Shown here: positions 1-8,160 of the stretch, piece by piece
Position numbering within the stretch: the first letter of the stretch is position 1
Layout of the letters: each line of letters begins with the position of its first letter
Source of the DNA: a virus
Virus record (IMG/VR): IMGVR_UViG_3300042301_004374
Coordinates: 1 to 58,323 of that record
DNA length: 58,323 nt
Strand: one strand, 5' to 3'
The notes under the pieces: generated by a model
Databases searched by the model: none
What the model saw: the letters and a program-made list of their open reading frames with translations, nothing else
What the model was told of the DNA's origin: nothing
Translations under genes and position numbers: made by a program

Positions 1-1137
1 CAATTGGCTCAACAATTAGCAAATCAAATGATTGCTGAACAACAACAAGGTCAAATTATTTCCAGAAACGGAAGAACATTTACTAAGTTTGATGTAGCTA
101 ATGATGTAGTATCAAATCAAACCGAAACTGTTACAGCTGGTTTATGGTCCGACAATGTAGCAAGTTTAACTACATTTTTTACATCGTCAGTTCAAACAAC
201 ATCGCAACGTCGTTATTATGTTGATGTATATCATAAAACACCATTAGCAACGGGTTCAGCTGTACAATATTCATTGGCATTTGGACATGCATTAGGTAGT
301 GGTTCTGATTCGCAAGGACAACTTAATGATTCTCCTAGCAAAGCAATTTATTCACAATACCGTCAACTTTTATTGAATCCAAATGATAGTCGTTTTACAA
401 CTGCAGGATCTGGTAGCACTGATTATATTTATGTAGTTAACTTTAAGCGTAATCGTTTAAAAGAACGTTTAGATGCTGGTAATTGGGAATTGCCATTAAT
501 GACAATTTCTGGTTCTCGTCCTACTAATGCAACCGGAAGTGTAAATGTATCAGGCTCGCGTGTCATTACATTGATTGATGATTCATCATTAACATCTGCA
601 ACAATTGGAGATTCTGGAAAAATATACAACATCGTATCTGGTTCGATTAATGGAGGAGTACATAATCCAACAGCGCCAATTTATTACGGATTAGCATATC
701 CAGATTATGGTACATTGATATTAGATGGAAAAATGTTGGATCAACAATTAAATTTCCAAACCAATACCGGTTCTAGTTCAGAAGGTAACAATCATTTTGC
801 ATTGTTCCATTCAGTATCAGGTTCGGCTTTACAAACAAATCCAGCAACATTAGATCCATATGGTTTCTTAGCACGTAATTCAGAAAAAATTACTAGTACA
901 CATTATTTTGTTCGTGTTAAAAATGCAGAATATAATTTCTCAAATAATCCATCGTATGTAACAGGTAGTGTCGGACAAATTTCACAAACAACATTTGTAG
1001 GCGATCCTAAGACATATATTACTACGGTTGGATTGTATAATGATTCACAAGAATTATTAGCAGTTGCTAAACTATCAAAACCATTATTAAAATCTTTCCA
1101 ACGTGAAGCATTGATTCGTGTTAAGTTAGATTATTAA
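1..1137 (+). CDS. Tail/baseplate surface structural protein, 5' partial
   Basis: The reading frame is already open at base 1, so the true start lies upstream; a TTG at position 4 is available but has no ribosome-binding site in view. The visible 378 residues are Ser/Thr/Gly/Asn-rich with many Gly-Ser turns, typical of phage exterior proteins. The last 45 residues (YITTVGLYNDSQELLAVAK, then a basic stretch and IRVKLDY) recur at the end of the next gene, so the two are partial paralogues sharing a C-terminal assembly or attachment domain. A hairpin follows the stop. I infer a baseplate or tail-associated virion protein conserved in marine T4-like phages; the exact position in the particle is not recognisable. 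Confidence 0.6.
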   Translation, partial: QLAQQLANQMIAEQQQGQIISRNGRTFTKFDVANDVVSNQTETVTAGLWSDNVASLTTFFTSSVQTTSQRRYYVDVYHKTPLATGSAVQYSLAFGHALGSGSDSQGQLNDSPSKAIYSQYRQLLLNPNDSRFTTAGSGSTDYIYVVNFKRNRLKERLDAGNWELPLMTISGSRPTNATGSVNVSGSRVITLIDDSSLTSATIGDSGKIYNIVSGSINGGVHNPTAPIYYGLAYPDYGTLILDGKMLDQQLNFQTNTGSSSEGNNHFALFHSVSGSALQTNPATLDPYGFLARNSEKITSTHYFVRVKNAEYNFSNNPSYVTGSVGQISQTTFVGDPKTYITTVGLYNDSQELLAVAKLSKPLLKSFQREALIRVKLDY

Positions 1138-1155
1138 AAAATACCAGTAATTAAG

Positions 1156-1183
1156 CCCCGTTATATTTATATGTATAACGGGG
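1156..1183 (+). terminator. Hairpin between the first two structural genes, terminator-like
   Basis: Perfect 10-bp stem CCCCGTTATA / TATAACGGGG with an 8-base loop, followed by ATTTTAC, so the U-tract is short. It sits between the stop at 1137 and the ATG at 1196. The loop and inner stem contain the ATATTTAT element (1163-1170) found before many late genes, so this may be a terminator overlapping a promoter. Confidence 0.5.
1163..1170 (+). promoter_or_regulatory. ATATTTAT late-type element
   Basis: ATATTTATATG lies 25 bases before the ATG at 1196, in the loop of the hairpin. One of 15 intergenic copies of this motif in the window. Confidence 0.4.
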
Positions 1184-1195
1184 ATTTTACTAACC

Positions 1196-2824
1196 ATGTC
1201 AGAATCAAAAATAAAACAACAGGATAATTACACAGGCCCAACTCCAACTGTCTTTAAAAAGATTGGTGAGTCTGATGTAAAAGTTAATCCATTTCAAACA
1301 TATAAATCATGGACTGTAATTTCGGGTAGCTCTACTAGTAGTGTAATGCCATTAACTGCAATTTATTCTGATACAAATATTTTACCAGCATTAGGTACTG
1401 AATTAATATACAATGATGCAAAAAATATTGATAATTCATTGCAGACAATTACGTATTTTTCGATTAATCATTTATTCTACAAAAGAAAAACAGAGCCATA
1501 CAACACATTCGGTCCAACTGATTTGAATCGCACAAATAAATTATTGTTCGAATCAGCATCCATATTATCATTTCCAATGGTTAAAGTTGGAGAAGGCATA
1601 AAACCAGCATCATTTACTTTAACTGCTAGTTATAATGATAATACGGTATACGGTTTAGGCACGTATGGTACTAGTAGTTATAGTGGAACCCCATTGCCAT
1701 TGTATATAAAATCAGATCGTTACGGAAATTTATACAATACAGCATTTCTTACTAGTTCAATTGTATCTGGCGTTACGTATTATGAAGGATTCAATGAATA
1801 TTTTGATACATCTAGAATCACGTATAATAGCTCCGGTGTTACATATGTTGATGGAATTGCAACAACTAATGGAACAGTTGCAAGTATTGGTAAAAGTGCA
1901 CAATTCGATGGCGCGGGCTATATTCAAACAAAATTAGATGGAGACTATTCTCGAGATGTAAATTATGCAATATCATTTTTTATATCCGGAGCAAATACGA
2001 CATCTGCAAATGAATTGGTATTATCGAAAGCATCTAGTTCTTTGCAACCGCAATATCCATTCCGAGTAGAATTAAGCGGAAGCAATCAATTAATTTTCTC
2101 AGCTGCGGGTAGCACTACGTTTAAACTAACTATAACATCGTCCGTCGCAGTTAATACATGGACGCATATATTGTGTCAAAAGTCTGGCAGTGCATTACAT
2201 ATGTACGTTAATGGGGCTTTACACGCATCGGCATCTAGCACGTTATTACAATATCATGAATCGCCATTTACTGCATCTGCTAGGATCGATAATTACTCGG
2301 ATTTATTTATTGGTGGGTTCGATACCACGTCAATGAATTTGCAAGGTAAACTAGACGAAATACGCATATTTAACAAAGCATTAACTGTATCTGAAATTGG
2401 ATATTTATCTGATAGAACCGAGGGTGGTACATTTTTACAAACCAATTGTATCGGAAATGTATTTGCTAAACAAGGACAAGTTGTAATATCAACCCCGGAT
2501 TATCGTTTCAATGATATTTTAAATTTACCGTATACAGCTTCATATCGAAGCACAAAAACTATTAATGAACTTAATGTAATTGCGAATGTAGACTCAAGCG
2601 ATTTCAATGTTTCAAGCAATTTATCATTAACCGCAGATAATGATATCACGTACAGAACATTTGCTACTGGCAGTGCGTTTGCTCCATATATAACTACGGT
2701 TGGATTGTATGATGATGCAGGTCAACTTCTTGCTATCGGAAAAATGGCACAACCAATACGTAAACGCAATGATGTTGATATGAATTTTTTAATTAGAATA
2801 GATTTAGATAAGAATATAGCATGA
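1196..2824 (+). CDS. Tail/baseplate surface protein with LamG-type domain
   Basis: 542-residue virion protein. Residues about 240-405 form a concanavalin/laminin-G-like jelly roll: alternating strands, the segment around TWTHILCQKSGSALHMYVNG, and the hallmark end LDEIRIFNKALT. Such domains bind carbohydrate or protein and suit a host-contact role. The C-terminal 45 residues (YITTVGLYDDAGQLLAIGKM ... IRIDLD) match the end of the preceding gene, which marks a shared particle-anchoring domain. Start ATG chosen because it follows the intergenic hairpin directly; the stop overlaps the next start (ATGA). Family is inferred from fold-like motifs; the precise virion location is unknown. Confidence 0.65.
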   Translation: MSESKIKQQDNYTGPTPTVFKKIGESDVKVNPFQTYKSWTVISGSSTSSVMPLTAIYSDTNILPALGTELIYNDAKNIDNSLQTITYFSINHLFYKRKTEPYNTFGPTDLNRTNKLLFESASILSFPMVKVGEGIKPASFTLTASYNDNTVYGLGTYGTSSYSGTPLPLYIKSDRYGNLYNTAFLTSSIVSGVTYYEGFNEYFDTSRITYNSSGVTYVDGIATTNGTVASIGKSAQFDGAGYIQTKLDGDYSRDVNYAISFFISGANTTSANELVLSKASSSLQPQYPFRVELSGSNQLIFSAAGSTTFKLTITSSVAVNTWTHILCQKSGSALHMYVNGALHASASSTLLQYHESPFTASARIDNYSDLFIGGFDTTSMNLQGKLDEIRIFNKALTVSEIGYLSDRTEGGTFLQTNCIGNVFAKQGQVVISTPDYRFNDILNLPYTASYRSTKTINELNVIANVDSSDFNVSSNLSLTADNDITYRTFATGSAFAPYITTVGLYDDAGQLLAIGKMAQPIRKRNDVDMNFLIRIDLDKNIA

Positions 2825-3366
2825 TACGTTTAAAACAATTATTAACAGAAATTGCTGAATCAGAGGTTTCTCAATTATTAGATAAAATACGAAACAAACA
2901 ATTCCAATTTCTTGGACGCGGTGATAATGGTCGAGTATATGAAATTAACGGAGCAGACAAAGTTTTTAAAGTTACTACCGAACGAGATGAATTTGAAGTT
3001 GCAACTCGTATTGTAGGACGTTGGGATGAATTTACAACGTTTATACCGGTGTATTATGTTAATGACCAAGAACATATGTTTATAATGGCAAATGCCAATC
3101 CTATTTCGTCGAACATGGTCAATCAAATTGATTCCTTTTTAAATCGATTCAAACAATTTGCAAGAAGTGAAGGAGGCGAAGTTTCAATATTTGATTTTCT
3201 GGATGCGGATGGTGCAAGAGATACGTCAGTCGAATTAGTTAATTTTTTACGTGCATTGCAACGAGATGTTGACAAATTAAACATTCCGGAATTTGATTTA
3301 GATTTAGATTTCAGTTCACAAAACGTAATGATGTGGAACAATAAAATAGTATTAGTAGATTGGTGA
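2821..3366 (+). CDS. Minimal protein-kinase-like protein with capsid-targeting-like leader
   Basis: 181 residues. Visible kinase elements: glycine loop G32-R-G34-D-N-G37-R-V39, a VAIK-type lysine K50 in VFKV, a candidate C-helix acid E57 or E59, catalytic-loop-like D163-F-S-S-Q-N168 and a terminal metal-binding-like D180 (VDW in place of DFG). The chain stops just after that aspartate, so the usual lower C-lobe and activation segment are missing. The first ten residues MIRLKQLLTE end in L-T-E and resemble the T4 capsid-targeting leader cleaved by gp21. Translationally coupled to the upstream structural gene (ATGA). Catalytic activity is unproven; it could be a pseudokinase or act on a small molecule. 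Confidence 0.6.
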   Translation: MIRLKQLLTEIAESEVSQLLDKIRNKQFQFLGRGDNGRVYEINGADKVFKVTTERDEFEVATRIVGRWDEFTTFIPVYYVNDQEHMFIMANANPISSNMVNQIDSFLNRFKQFARSEGGEVSIFDFLDADGARDTSVELVNFLRALQRDVDKLNIPEFDLDLDFSSQNVMMWNNKIVLVDW

Positions 3367-3385
3367 TAAATTAAAAATAAATACA

Positions 3386-3391
3386 TATAAA
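3386..3391 (+). promoter_or_regulatory. -10-like box exactly 6 nt before endonuclease I
   Basis: TATAAA at 3386-3391, then six bases (GAAGTT), then the ATG at 3398. The same TATAWW-N6-ATG spacing occurs before the primase, polymerase and helicase genes. No well-spaced TTTG is seen here (an ATTG lies 23 bases upstream), so this is the weakest of the four. Confidence 0.3.
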
Positions 3392-3397
3392 GAAGTT

Positions 3398-3877
3398 ATG
3401 GCAAAAAATCACTTTCATAGTGCCGGCAACGCAAAACGTGCTGCGGCATTAAAATACGGTTACAAATCCGGATTAGAACATACAGTTGCGGAATGGATAA
3501 AAAGTACCGAATATGATTTGAATTATGAAACGGAAATCATAAATTATATTGTACCCGAACGCAAAGCAAAATATACACCTGATTTTGTATTTACAAAAAA
3601 AGATGGCACGTTCATGTATATTGAAACTAAAGGACGATGGACTAGCGCTGATCGTTTAAAAATGAAACATGTATTGCAATCAAATCCTGGCGTCGATATT
3701 CGTTTAGTATTTCAAACACCTACACAAAAAATTTCAAAAAATAGCAAAACTACATATGAAAGTTATGCTGAAAAATTAGGAATTAAACATATTGCTAAAC
3801 GCGATATTCCTGCGGAATGGTTAACTGAATGTGTTAAAACTGGCGAATCTCCACATGTTATTAAAAAATTCTTCTGA
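3398..3877 (+). CDS. T7-type endonuclease I (Holliday junction resolvase)
   Basis: 159 residues with end-to-end resemblance to T7 gp3. The PD-(D/E)XK active-site set is intact: E27 (SGLEHTVAEW), D62 (YTPDF), E76 and K78 (IETKGRW), corresponding to T7 E20, D55, E65 and K67. The later DIRLVFQTPTQKISKNSKT segment and IPAEWL also match T7 family landmarks. It would cleave four-way junctions and branched DNA before packaging and in host DNA breakdown. T4 itself uses the unrelated endonuclease VII (gp49), so this is a replacement of that function. It leads the recombination island with the primase and gp46/47 fusion. Called with high confidence from the four catalytic residues. Confidence 0.93.
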   Translation: MAKNHFHSAGNAKRAAALKYGYKSGLEHTVAEWIKSTEYDLNYETEIINYIVPERKAKYTPDFVFTKKDGTFMYIETKGRWTSADRLKMKHVLQSNPGVDIRLVFQTPTQKISKNSKTTYESYAEKLGIKHIAKRDIPAEWLTECVKTGESPHVIKKFF

Positions 3878-3888
3878 AAAGGTTTGAA

Positions 3889-3906
3889 ATTAAAAATATT
3901 TTTAAT
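3889..3906 (+). repeat. 18-bp AT palindrome after endonuclease I
   Basis: ATTAAAAATATTTTTAAT is a perfect palindrome beginning 12 bases after the stop. It can form a weak hairpin ending in U's and could act as a terminator, but with no GC pairs it may simply reflect composition. Confidence 0.3.
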
Positions 3907-3969
3907 ATATTCATGAAATATTAATGAAATTTATTTAATTAATAGATTGAATTATTTATTAATTCGATC

Positions 3970-4002
3970 GTTTGATCAGGAATGTTAATGTATGTGTCAA
4001 AC
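3970..4002 (+). repeat. Inverted repeat GTTTGA...TCAAAC
   Basis: Six-base arms at 3970-3975 and 3997-4002 around a 21-base centre, inside the AT-rich gap before the primase gene. Possible binding site; could be chance. Confidence 0.25.
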
Positions 4003-4015
4003 ATTATATTATTTA

Positions 4016-4042
4016 TATTATTAATATTATTAATATTATTAA
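4016..4042 (+). repeat. Three perfect tandem 9-mers (TATTATTAA), iteron-like
   Basis: TATTATTAA is repeated three times without error at 4016-4024, 4025-4033 and 4034-4042, ending immediately before a TTTG box. The whole 3878-4078 gap has no gene and is very AT-rich. Its place beside the primase gene makes it a candidate unwinding element or origin, but simple-sequence slippage is an equally plain explanation. Confidence 0.5.
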
Positions 4043-4072
4043 TTTGGATATCATTATGAAATTCAATATAAT
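4043..4072 (+). promoter_or_regulatory. Candidate promoter for primase, leaderless geometry
   Basis: TTTG (4043-4046), 20-base spacer, TATAAT (4067-4072), then exactly six bases to the ATG at 4079. The predicted transcription start would fall at or next to the A of the start codon, and there is no Shine-Dalgarno sequence. Confidence 0.45.
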
Positions 4073-4078
4073 ATTAAT

Positions 4079-5023
4079 ATGAAGAATCTTAAATTACTTC
4101 AATTACTTGAATCAATATTAGGAAAAGGAAAAATTACTTCCGGAAATAATATTGCGTTCTTTTCTCCGTTTCAATCTCATTACAAACCAAAATTAGAAAT
4201 TGATATCAATACAACTAGTTCTGGAGAAAATGCTTGGCATTGTTGGATTTCAGATAAAAAAGGTAGAAGTATTGCGTCTTTATTTAAACAATTAAATTTA
4301 CCTAAAGAACGATTCGAACAATTAAATCGAATAATTGAATCGGCTCGATATCGCGTTACTGAAACTGACACGAAGCCAAATCAATCCATACAAATTCCAG
4401 CAGAATATTCTCCGTTATGGATTAAAAAATCAACACCAGATTATCGTAATGCAATACATTATTTAACTAATCGAGGCATAACAATATTTGATATTTTAAA
4501 ATACAGAATTGGATATTGCGAATCTGGTGAATATTCCGGCAAAATAATCATACCTAGTTACGATAATGATGGTCAATTAAATTATTTTGTTAGTCGTGCT
4601 TATTATAAAGCAGATAAATTTAAACATAAGAATCCTAAAATTTCTAAAGATATTATTGGTTTTGAAATGTTAATAAATTGGTCTGAACCAATTGTTTTAT
4701 GTGAAGGATCATTTGATGCAATTGCCGTTAAACGCAATGCGATACCATTATTTGGAAAAATCATACAACCTGCATTGCAAAAGAAAATCATACAAGAACG
4801 TGTTAAAGAAATTTATATTTGTTTAGATTCGGATGCTTTGAAAAATGCGTTAACGATTGCTGAACGGTTTATGGGTGAAGGCTTAAATGTATATTTCGTT
4901 GAACTAAAAAACGAAGATGCATCGGAATTAGGTTTTGAAAAAATTACAGAAATTTTAGAAAATACAACTATCTTAACTTTTGAACGAGTTATGGAATTGA
5001 GAATGGGATTAATATGGACATAA
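4079..5023 (+). CDS. DNA primase, T4 gp61-type (TOPRIM)
   Basis: 314 residues. TOPRIM motifs: E209 in VLCEGSFDAIAVK and D250-S-D252 in CLDSDA, which would bind the catalytic metals for RNA primer synthesis. The N-terminal region (about 50-75, WHCWISDKKGRS) occupies the place of the DnaG zinc-ribbon but keeps only one cysteine, so zinc binding is probably lost. It would work with the DnaB-type helicase encoded at 55353. The start is set by the promoter-like box six bases upstream. The 3' end overlaps the gp47-gp46 fusion gene by 10 bases, indicating co-expression. Confidence 0.88.
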   Translation: MKNLKLLQLLESILGKGKITSGNNIAFFSPFQSHYKPKLEIDINTTSSGENAWHCWISDKKGRSIASLFKQLNLPKERFEQLNRIIESARYRVTETDTKPNQSIQIPAEYSPLWIKKSTPDYRNAIHYLTNRGITIFDILKYRIGYCESGEYSGKIIIPSYDNDGQLNYFVSRAYYKADKFKHKNPKISKDIIGFEMLINWSEPIVLCEGSFDAIAVKRNAIPLFGKIIQPALQKKIIQERVKEIYICLDSDALKNALTIAERFMGEGLNVYFVELKNEDASELGFEKITEILENTTILTFERVMELRMGLIWT

Positions 5024-8000
5024 AACAAATCGATTGCGGAATCGATAAAATTGATAAAATATTTCATGTTTCTGATATACATATTAGAACATTAAAACGC
5101 CATGGCGAATATCGTACGGTATTTCAAAATTTATTTGATTACATTGAAGCGAATTGCACCGGAAATAGTATAGCAGTAGTTACCGGGGATATAGTTCATA
5201 GCAAATTGGATATGTCGCCAGAACTAGTACAAATGCTAGTTGATTTTTTTAATGGATTTACAATTCCTACAATTGTAATTCTTGGTAATCATGACATGAA
5301 TTTGAATAATATGCATCGCGTCGATGCAGTTAGTCCTGTTTTAGATGTTATACGAAATCCAAACATTTATTTTATTAAAGAGAACGGATTGTTTGAATTA
5401 GGAGGCGTTACTTGGAATCATATGGCAGTAGATAAAACGCCAGCTGAATACGTAATGGCTAAAGATTTTCAAGCAGGTTATAAAATTGCATTGCATCATG
5501 GCGCTGTAAATACTGCGAAAACTGATATTGGATACCAAATTTCAAATGAACATGTTACAACGGCATTGTTTGCAGGACATGATATTACTTTGTTAGGAGA
5601 TATTCATAAACCAGCTCAATTTTTAGATGATGCAAGAACAATTGCATATCCAGGTAGTTTGATACAACAAAATCATGGCGAAGCATTAGACCATGGAATA
5701 TTAGTATGGGATTTAGAATCACGTACAGCAGAATTTGCGCAAATACAAAATGATTACGGTTATGTGACGTTGGAAACACAAGGCGATAAAATTGTTTCGC
5801 ATCCACATCGTATGCCAGTTAAACCTAGAATTAGAATCAAGTTTAACGGCACTAGTGCGGCTGATATGAAAAAATTAATTGCAACGATTCGTAAAAAATA
5901 CGATGTGCAAGACATAACAATTCAACGCACAATTGAACATGCATCAGCAACTACTAGCAATAATTTGGCTATTGGAAATGTACGTGACGTTGAATATCAA
6001 AATATTTTATTGACAGAATATATTGATACAAATTTTCCACAAGCAACTGCAGAAGAAGTTGATGCTATACGACATATTAATAGAACTATAAATTCAAAAC
6101 TGCCGGCAGTAGAATCAATACGCCATACTACATGGCATCCCGTATCATTTGAATTTGACAACATGTTTTCTTATGGAGAAGGCAATTTAATTAATTTTGA
6201 AAATTTGTCAAATGTTTGCGGATTGTTTGCGGCAAACACTTCAGGTAAATCTAGTTTATTAGATGCAATAACTTATACGATATTTGATAAATGTAGCAAA
6301 ACCGGAAAAGCAAACGAAGTTTTAAACAACAAAAAAACTTGGTTCCGAGGTGTATTTCGTTTTGAAATGAACGGCACAATTTATACTATCGAACGTCGTG
6401 GTACTCAAAATAAAAAGAAAGAATCACATGTAAAAGTTGATGTGGATTTTTATACCGATGCTGATAATCTTAATGGAGAAGAACGTAGTGAAACAAATAA
6501 AAACATTCGTCGTTATCTAGGAACATATGATGATTTCATTTTAACGGCATTTTCATTGCAAGCCGACAATAACAATTTCATTGAAAAATCGCAAAAAGAA
6601 CGCAAAGATTTACTTTCACAATTCTTAGACATCACGGTGTTTGAACAATTGTATCAATTGGCAGCCGATGAAATAAAAGAGACAGCTGGACGTTTAAAAG
6701 ATTATAAAAAAACTGATTTTGCTGATATAATCATAACTGCAGACACAATTATTTCTGACAATCAAGACAACATTAATACATTAGAAACAAAAGAAGATGT
6801 ATTGCAAGAACAGCGAAATGTTTTACAAGAACGAATTGTTTCATTGATTGAAACTAAAATGCCAACAACGTATGATGGGCCAGATATCAACGAATTAAAA
6901 AAACAAGAACAAGATTTAATTCAATTAATTGAATCAATACAAACGGATATTGAAACTGCGGAATTTGATTTAGAAACGTTACATGCAAATATTGATGAAC
7001 GTGAAACAAAATTAGCAGAATATGATATTGCGGCTATTAATGCAGCAACCGAATTATATTCGAAAAAAGAATATTCAGTTAATATACTTTTACAAAAATT
7101 ACGTCAACAACAGGAGCGAGTAAATGCTAAACAAGAAAAAATTAATCATCTTTCCGACCATGAATATGATCCGAAATGTAAATACTGTACATCTAACGTT
7201 TTCGTACAAAATGCAATTGAAGCACAAAACACAATTACAGAAGATAGAGACTTATTAGAAAACACTAAACAACGAATTGTAAGTTTAAATTCAGAAATAA
7301 CAGAATTGAAACCGGTTTTTGAAAAAACGGAACAATTAAATGAATTACGTAACAAACTTGCAACTGAAAATATTACAGCAGAACGCAATGAGTTACAACT
7401 ACAAATATTAGAAAGCGATTTGCAAACCCGCGAGTCTGAATTGGAAATTGTGATTGAACGTCAAGATTCATTCAAGAAAAATGAAACGGCAATTAAACAC
7501 AACATACAAATTAATGAACAAATTGCTACATGTAAACAAAACATTACAGACATTAGCAATGAAATCAAAACGATTCAAACTCAAATTAAAAACATGTATG
7601 GAGCGATTGAAGTTGCAAAAACAAAAAAATCAACTGCAATGCAACAACTTGAACGATACCGAACATTGGAAACGGAATACAAAGCATATGAATATTATTT
7701 AGAATCAGTAAAACGCGATGGAATTCCATATGAATTAGTTACAAAGGCATTACCTAAAATTGAAGCTGAAATTAACAATGTACTTAACCAAATAGTTGAT
7801 TTCAACATGGTAATGAATACTGATGGTAAAAATATTAACGGATACATTATTTATGATGAAGATAATTATTGGCCATTAGAATTAACTAGCGGCATGGAAC
7901 GTTTTATATCTTCATTGGCAATTAGAATTGCATTGATTAATGTATCGGCATTGCCTAGACCTAATTTTATTGCAATCGACGAAGGATGGGGCTCGTTAGA

Positions 8001-8160
8001 TTCAGAACATATTTCATCGGTAGTTAATTTGTTTGATTATTTCCGTACTAAATTTGACTTTTCAATCATAATTAGTCACGTAGATTCTATGCGAGATATG
8101 GTTGATTCATTAATCAATGTAGATAAACATAACGGTTTCAGCCAAATAAATCATGTTTGA
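5014..8160 (+). CDS. Mre11-Rad50 (gp47-gp46) single-chain fusion nuclease/ATPase
   Basis: 1048 residues in one uninterrupted frame. The N-terminal third is a calcineurin-type nuclease: D21-I-H23, GD59, GNH93D94 and later HHG and GDIHKP metal ligands (SbcD/Mre11/gp47). From about residue 380 it is an SMC-type ATPase (SbcC/Rad50/gp46): Walker A A406-A-N-T-S-G411-K412-S, long coiled coils, zinc hook C722-K-Y-C725, signature LTSGMERFISS and Walker B with D989-E990. T4 encodes the two subunits separately (about 340 and 560 residues). Together they resect DNA ends for recombination-dependent replication with UvsX and gp32. The first Walker A glycine is alanine here. Overlaps the primase gene by 10 bases. 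Confidence 0.93.
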   Translation: MDIKQIDCGIDKIDKIFHVSDIHIRTLKRHGEYRTVFQNLFDYIEANCTGNSIAVVTGDIVHSKLDMSPELVQMLVDFFNGFTIPTIVILGNHDMNLNNMHRVDAVSPVLDVIRNPNIYFIKENGLFELGGVTWNHMAVDKTPAEYVMAKDFQAGYKIALHHGAVNTAKTDIGYQISNEHVTTALFAGHDITLLGDIHKPAQFLDDARTIAYPGSLIQQNHGEALDHGILVWDLESRTAEFAQIQNDYGYVTLETQGDKIVSHPHRMPVKPRIRIKFNGTSAADMKKLIATIRKKYDVQDITIQRTIEHASATTSNNLAIGNVRDVEYQNILLTEYIDTNFPQATAEEVDAIRHINRTINSKLPAVESIRHTTWHPVSFEFDNMFSYGEGNLINFENLSNVCGLFAANTSGKSSLLDAITYTIFDKCSKTGKANEVLNNKKTWFRGVFRFEMNGTIYTIERRGTQNKKKESHVKVDVDFYTDADNLNGEERSETNKNIRRYLGTYDDFILTAFSLQADNNNFIEKSQKERKDLLSQFLDITVFEQLYQLAADEIKETAGRLKDYKKTDFADIIITADTIISDNQDNINTLETKEDVLQEQRNVLQERIVSLIETKMPTTYDGPDINELKKQEQDLIQLIESIQTDIETAEFDLETLHANIDERETKLAEYDIAAINAATELYSKKEYSVNILLQKLRQQQERVNAKQEKINHLSDHEYDPKCKYCTSNVFVQNAIEAQNTITEDRDLLENTKQRIVSLNSEITELKPVFEKTEQLNELRNKLATENITAERNELQLQILESDLQTRESELEIVIERQDSFKKNETAIKHNIQINEQIATCKQNITDISNEIKTIQTQIKNMYGAIEVAKTKKSTAMQQLERYRTLETEYKAYEYYLESVKRDGIPYELVTKALPKIEAEINNVLNQIVDFNMVMNTDGKNINGYIIYDEDNYWPLELTSGMERFISSLAIRIALINVSALPRPNFIAIDEGWGSLDSEHISSVVNLFDYFRTKFDFSIIISHVDSMRDMVDSLINVDKHNGFSQINHV

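Noticed and set aside
1163-1170. ATATTTAT read as T4 late promoters (TATAAATA) for minus-strand transcription
   Set aside because: No credible minus-strand genes exist in the window; antisense late RNA cannot be excluded but has no support from coding content.
7454-7702. A + strand alternative frame inside the nuclease fusion gene
   Set aside because: It lies wholly within the coiled-coil part of the real gene, is Lys/Asn/Met-rich from frame shifting of AT-rich codons, and has no start signal.
5014-8160. Two separate genes for gp47 and gp46 joined by sequencing error
   Set aside because: The frame is continuous with sensible coding through the junction and no internal SD-led ATG marks a second start; retained as a fusion, with read-level checking suggested.
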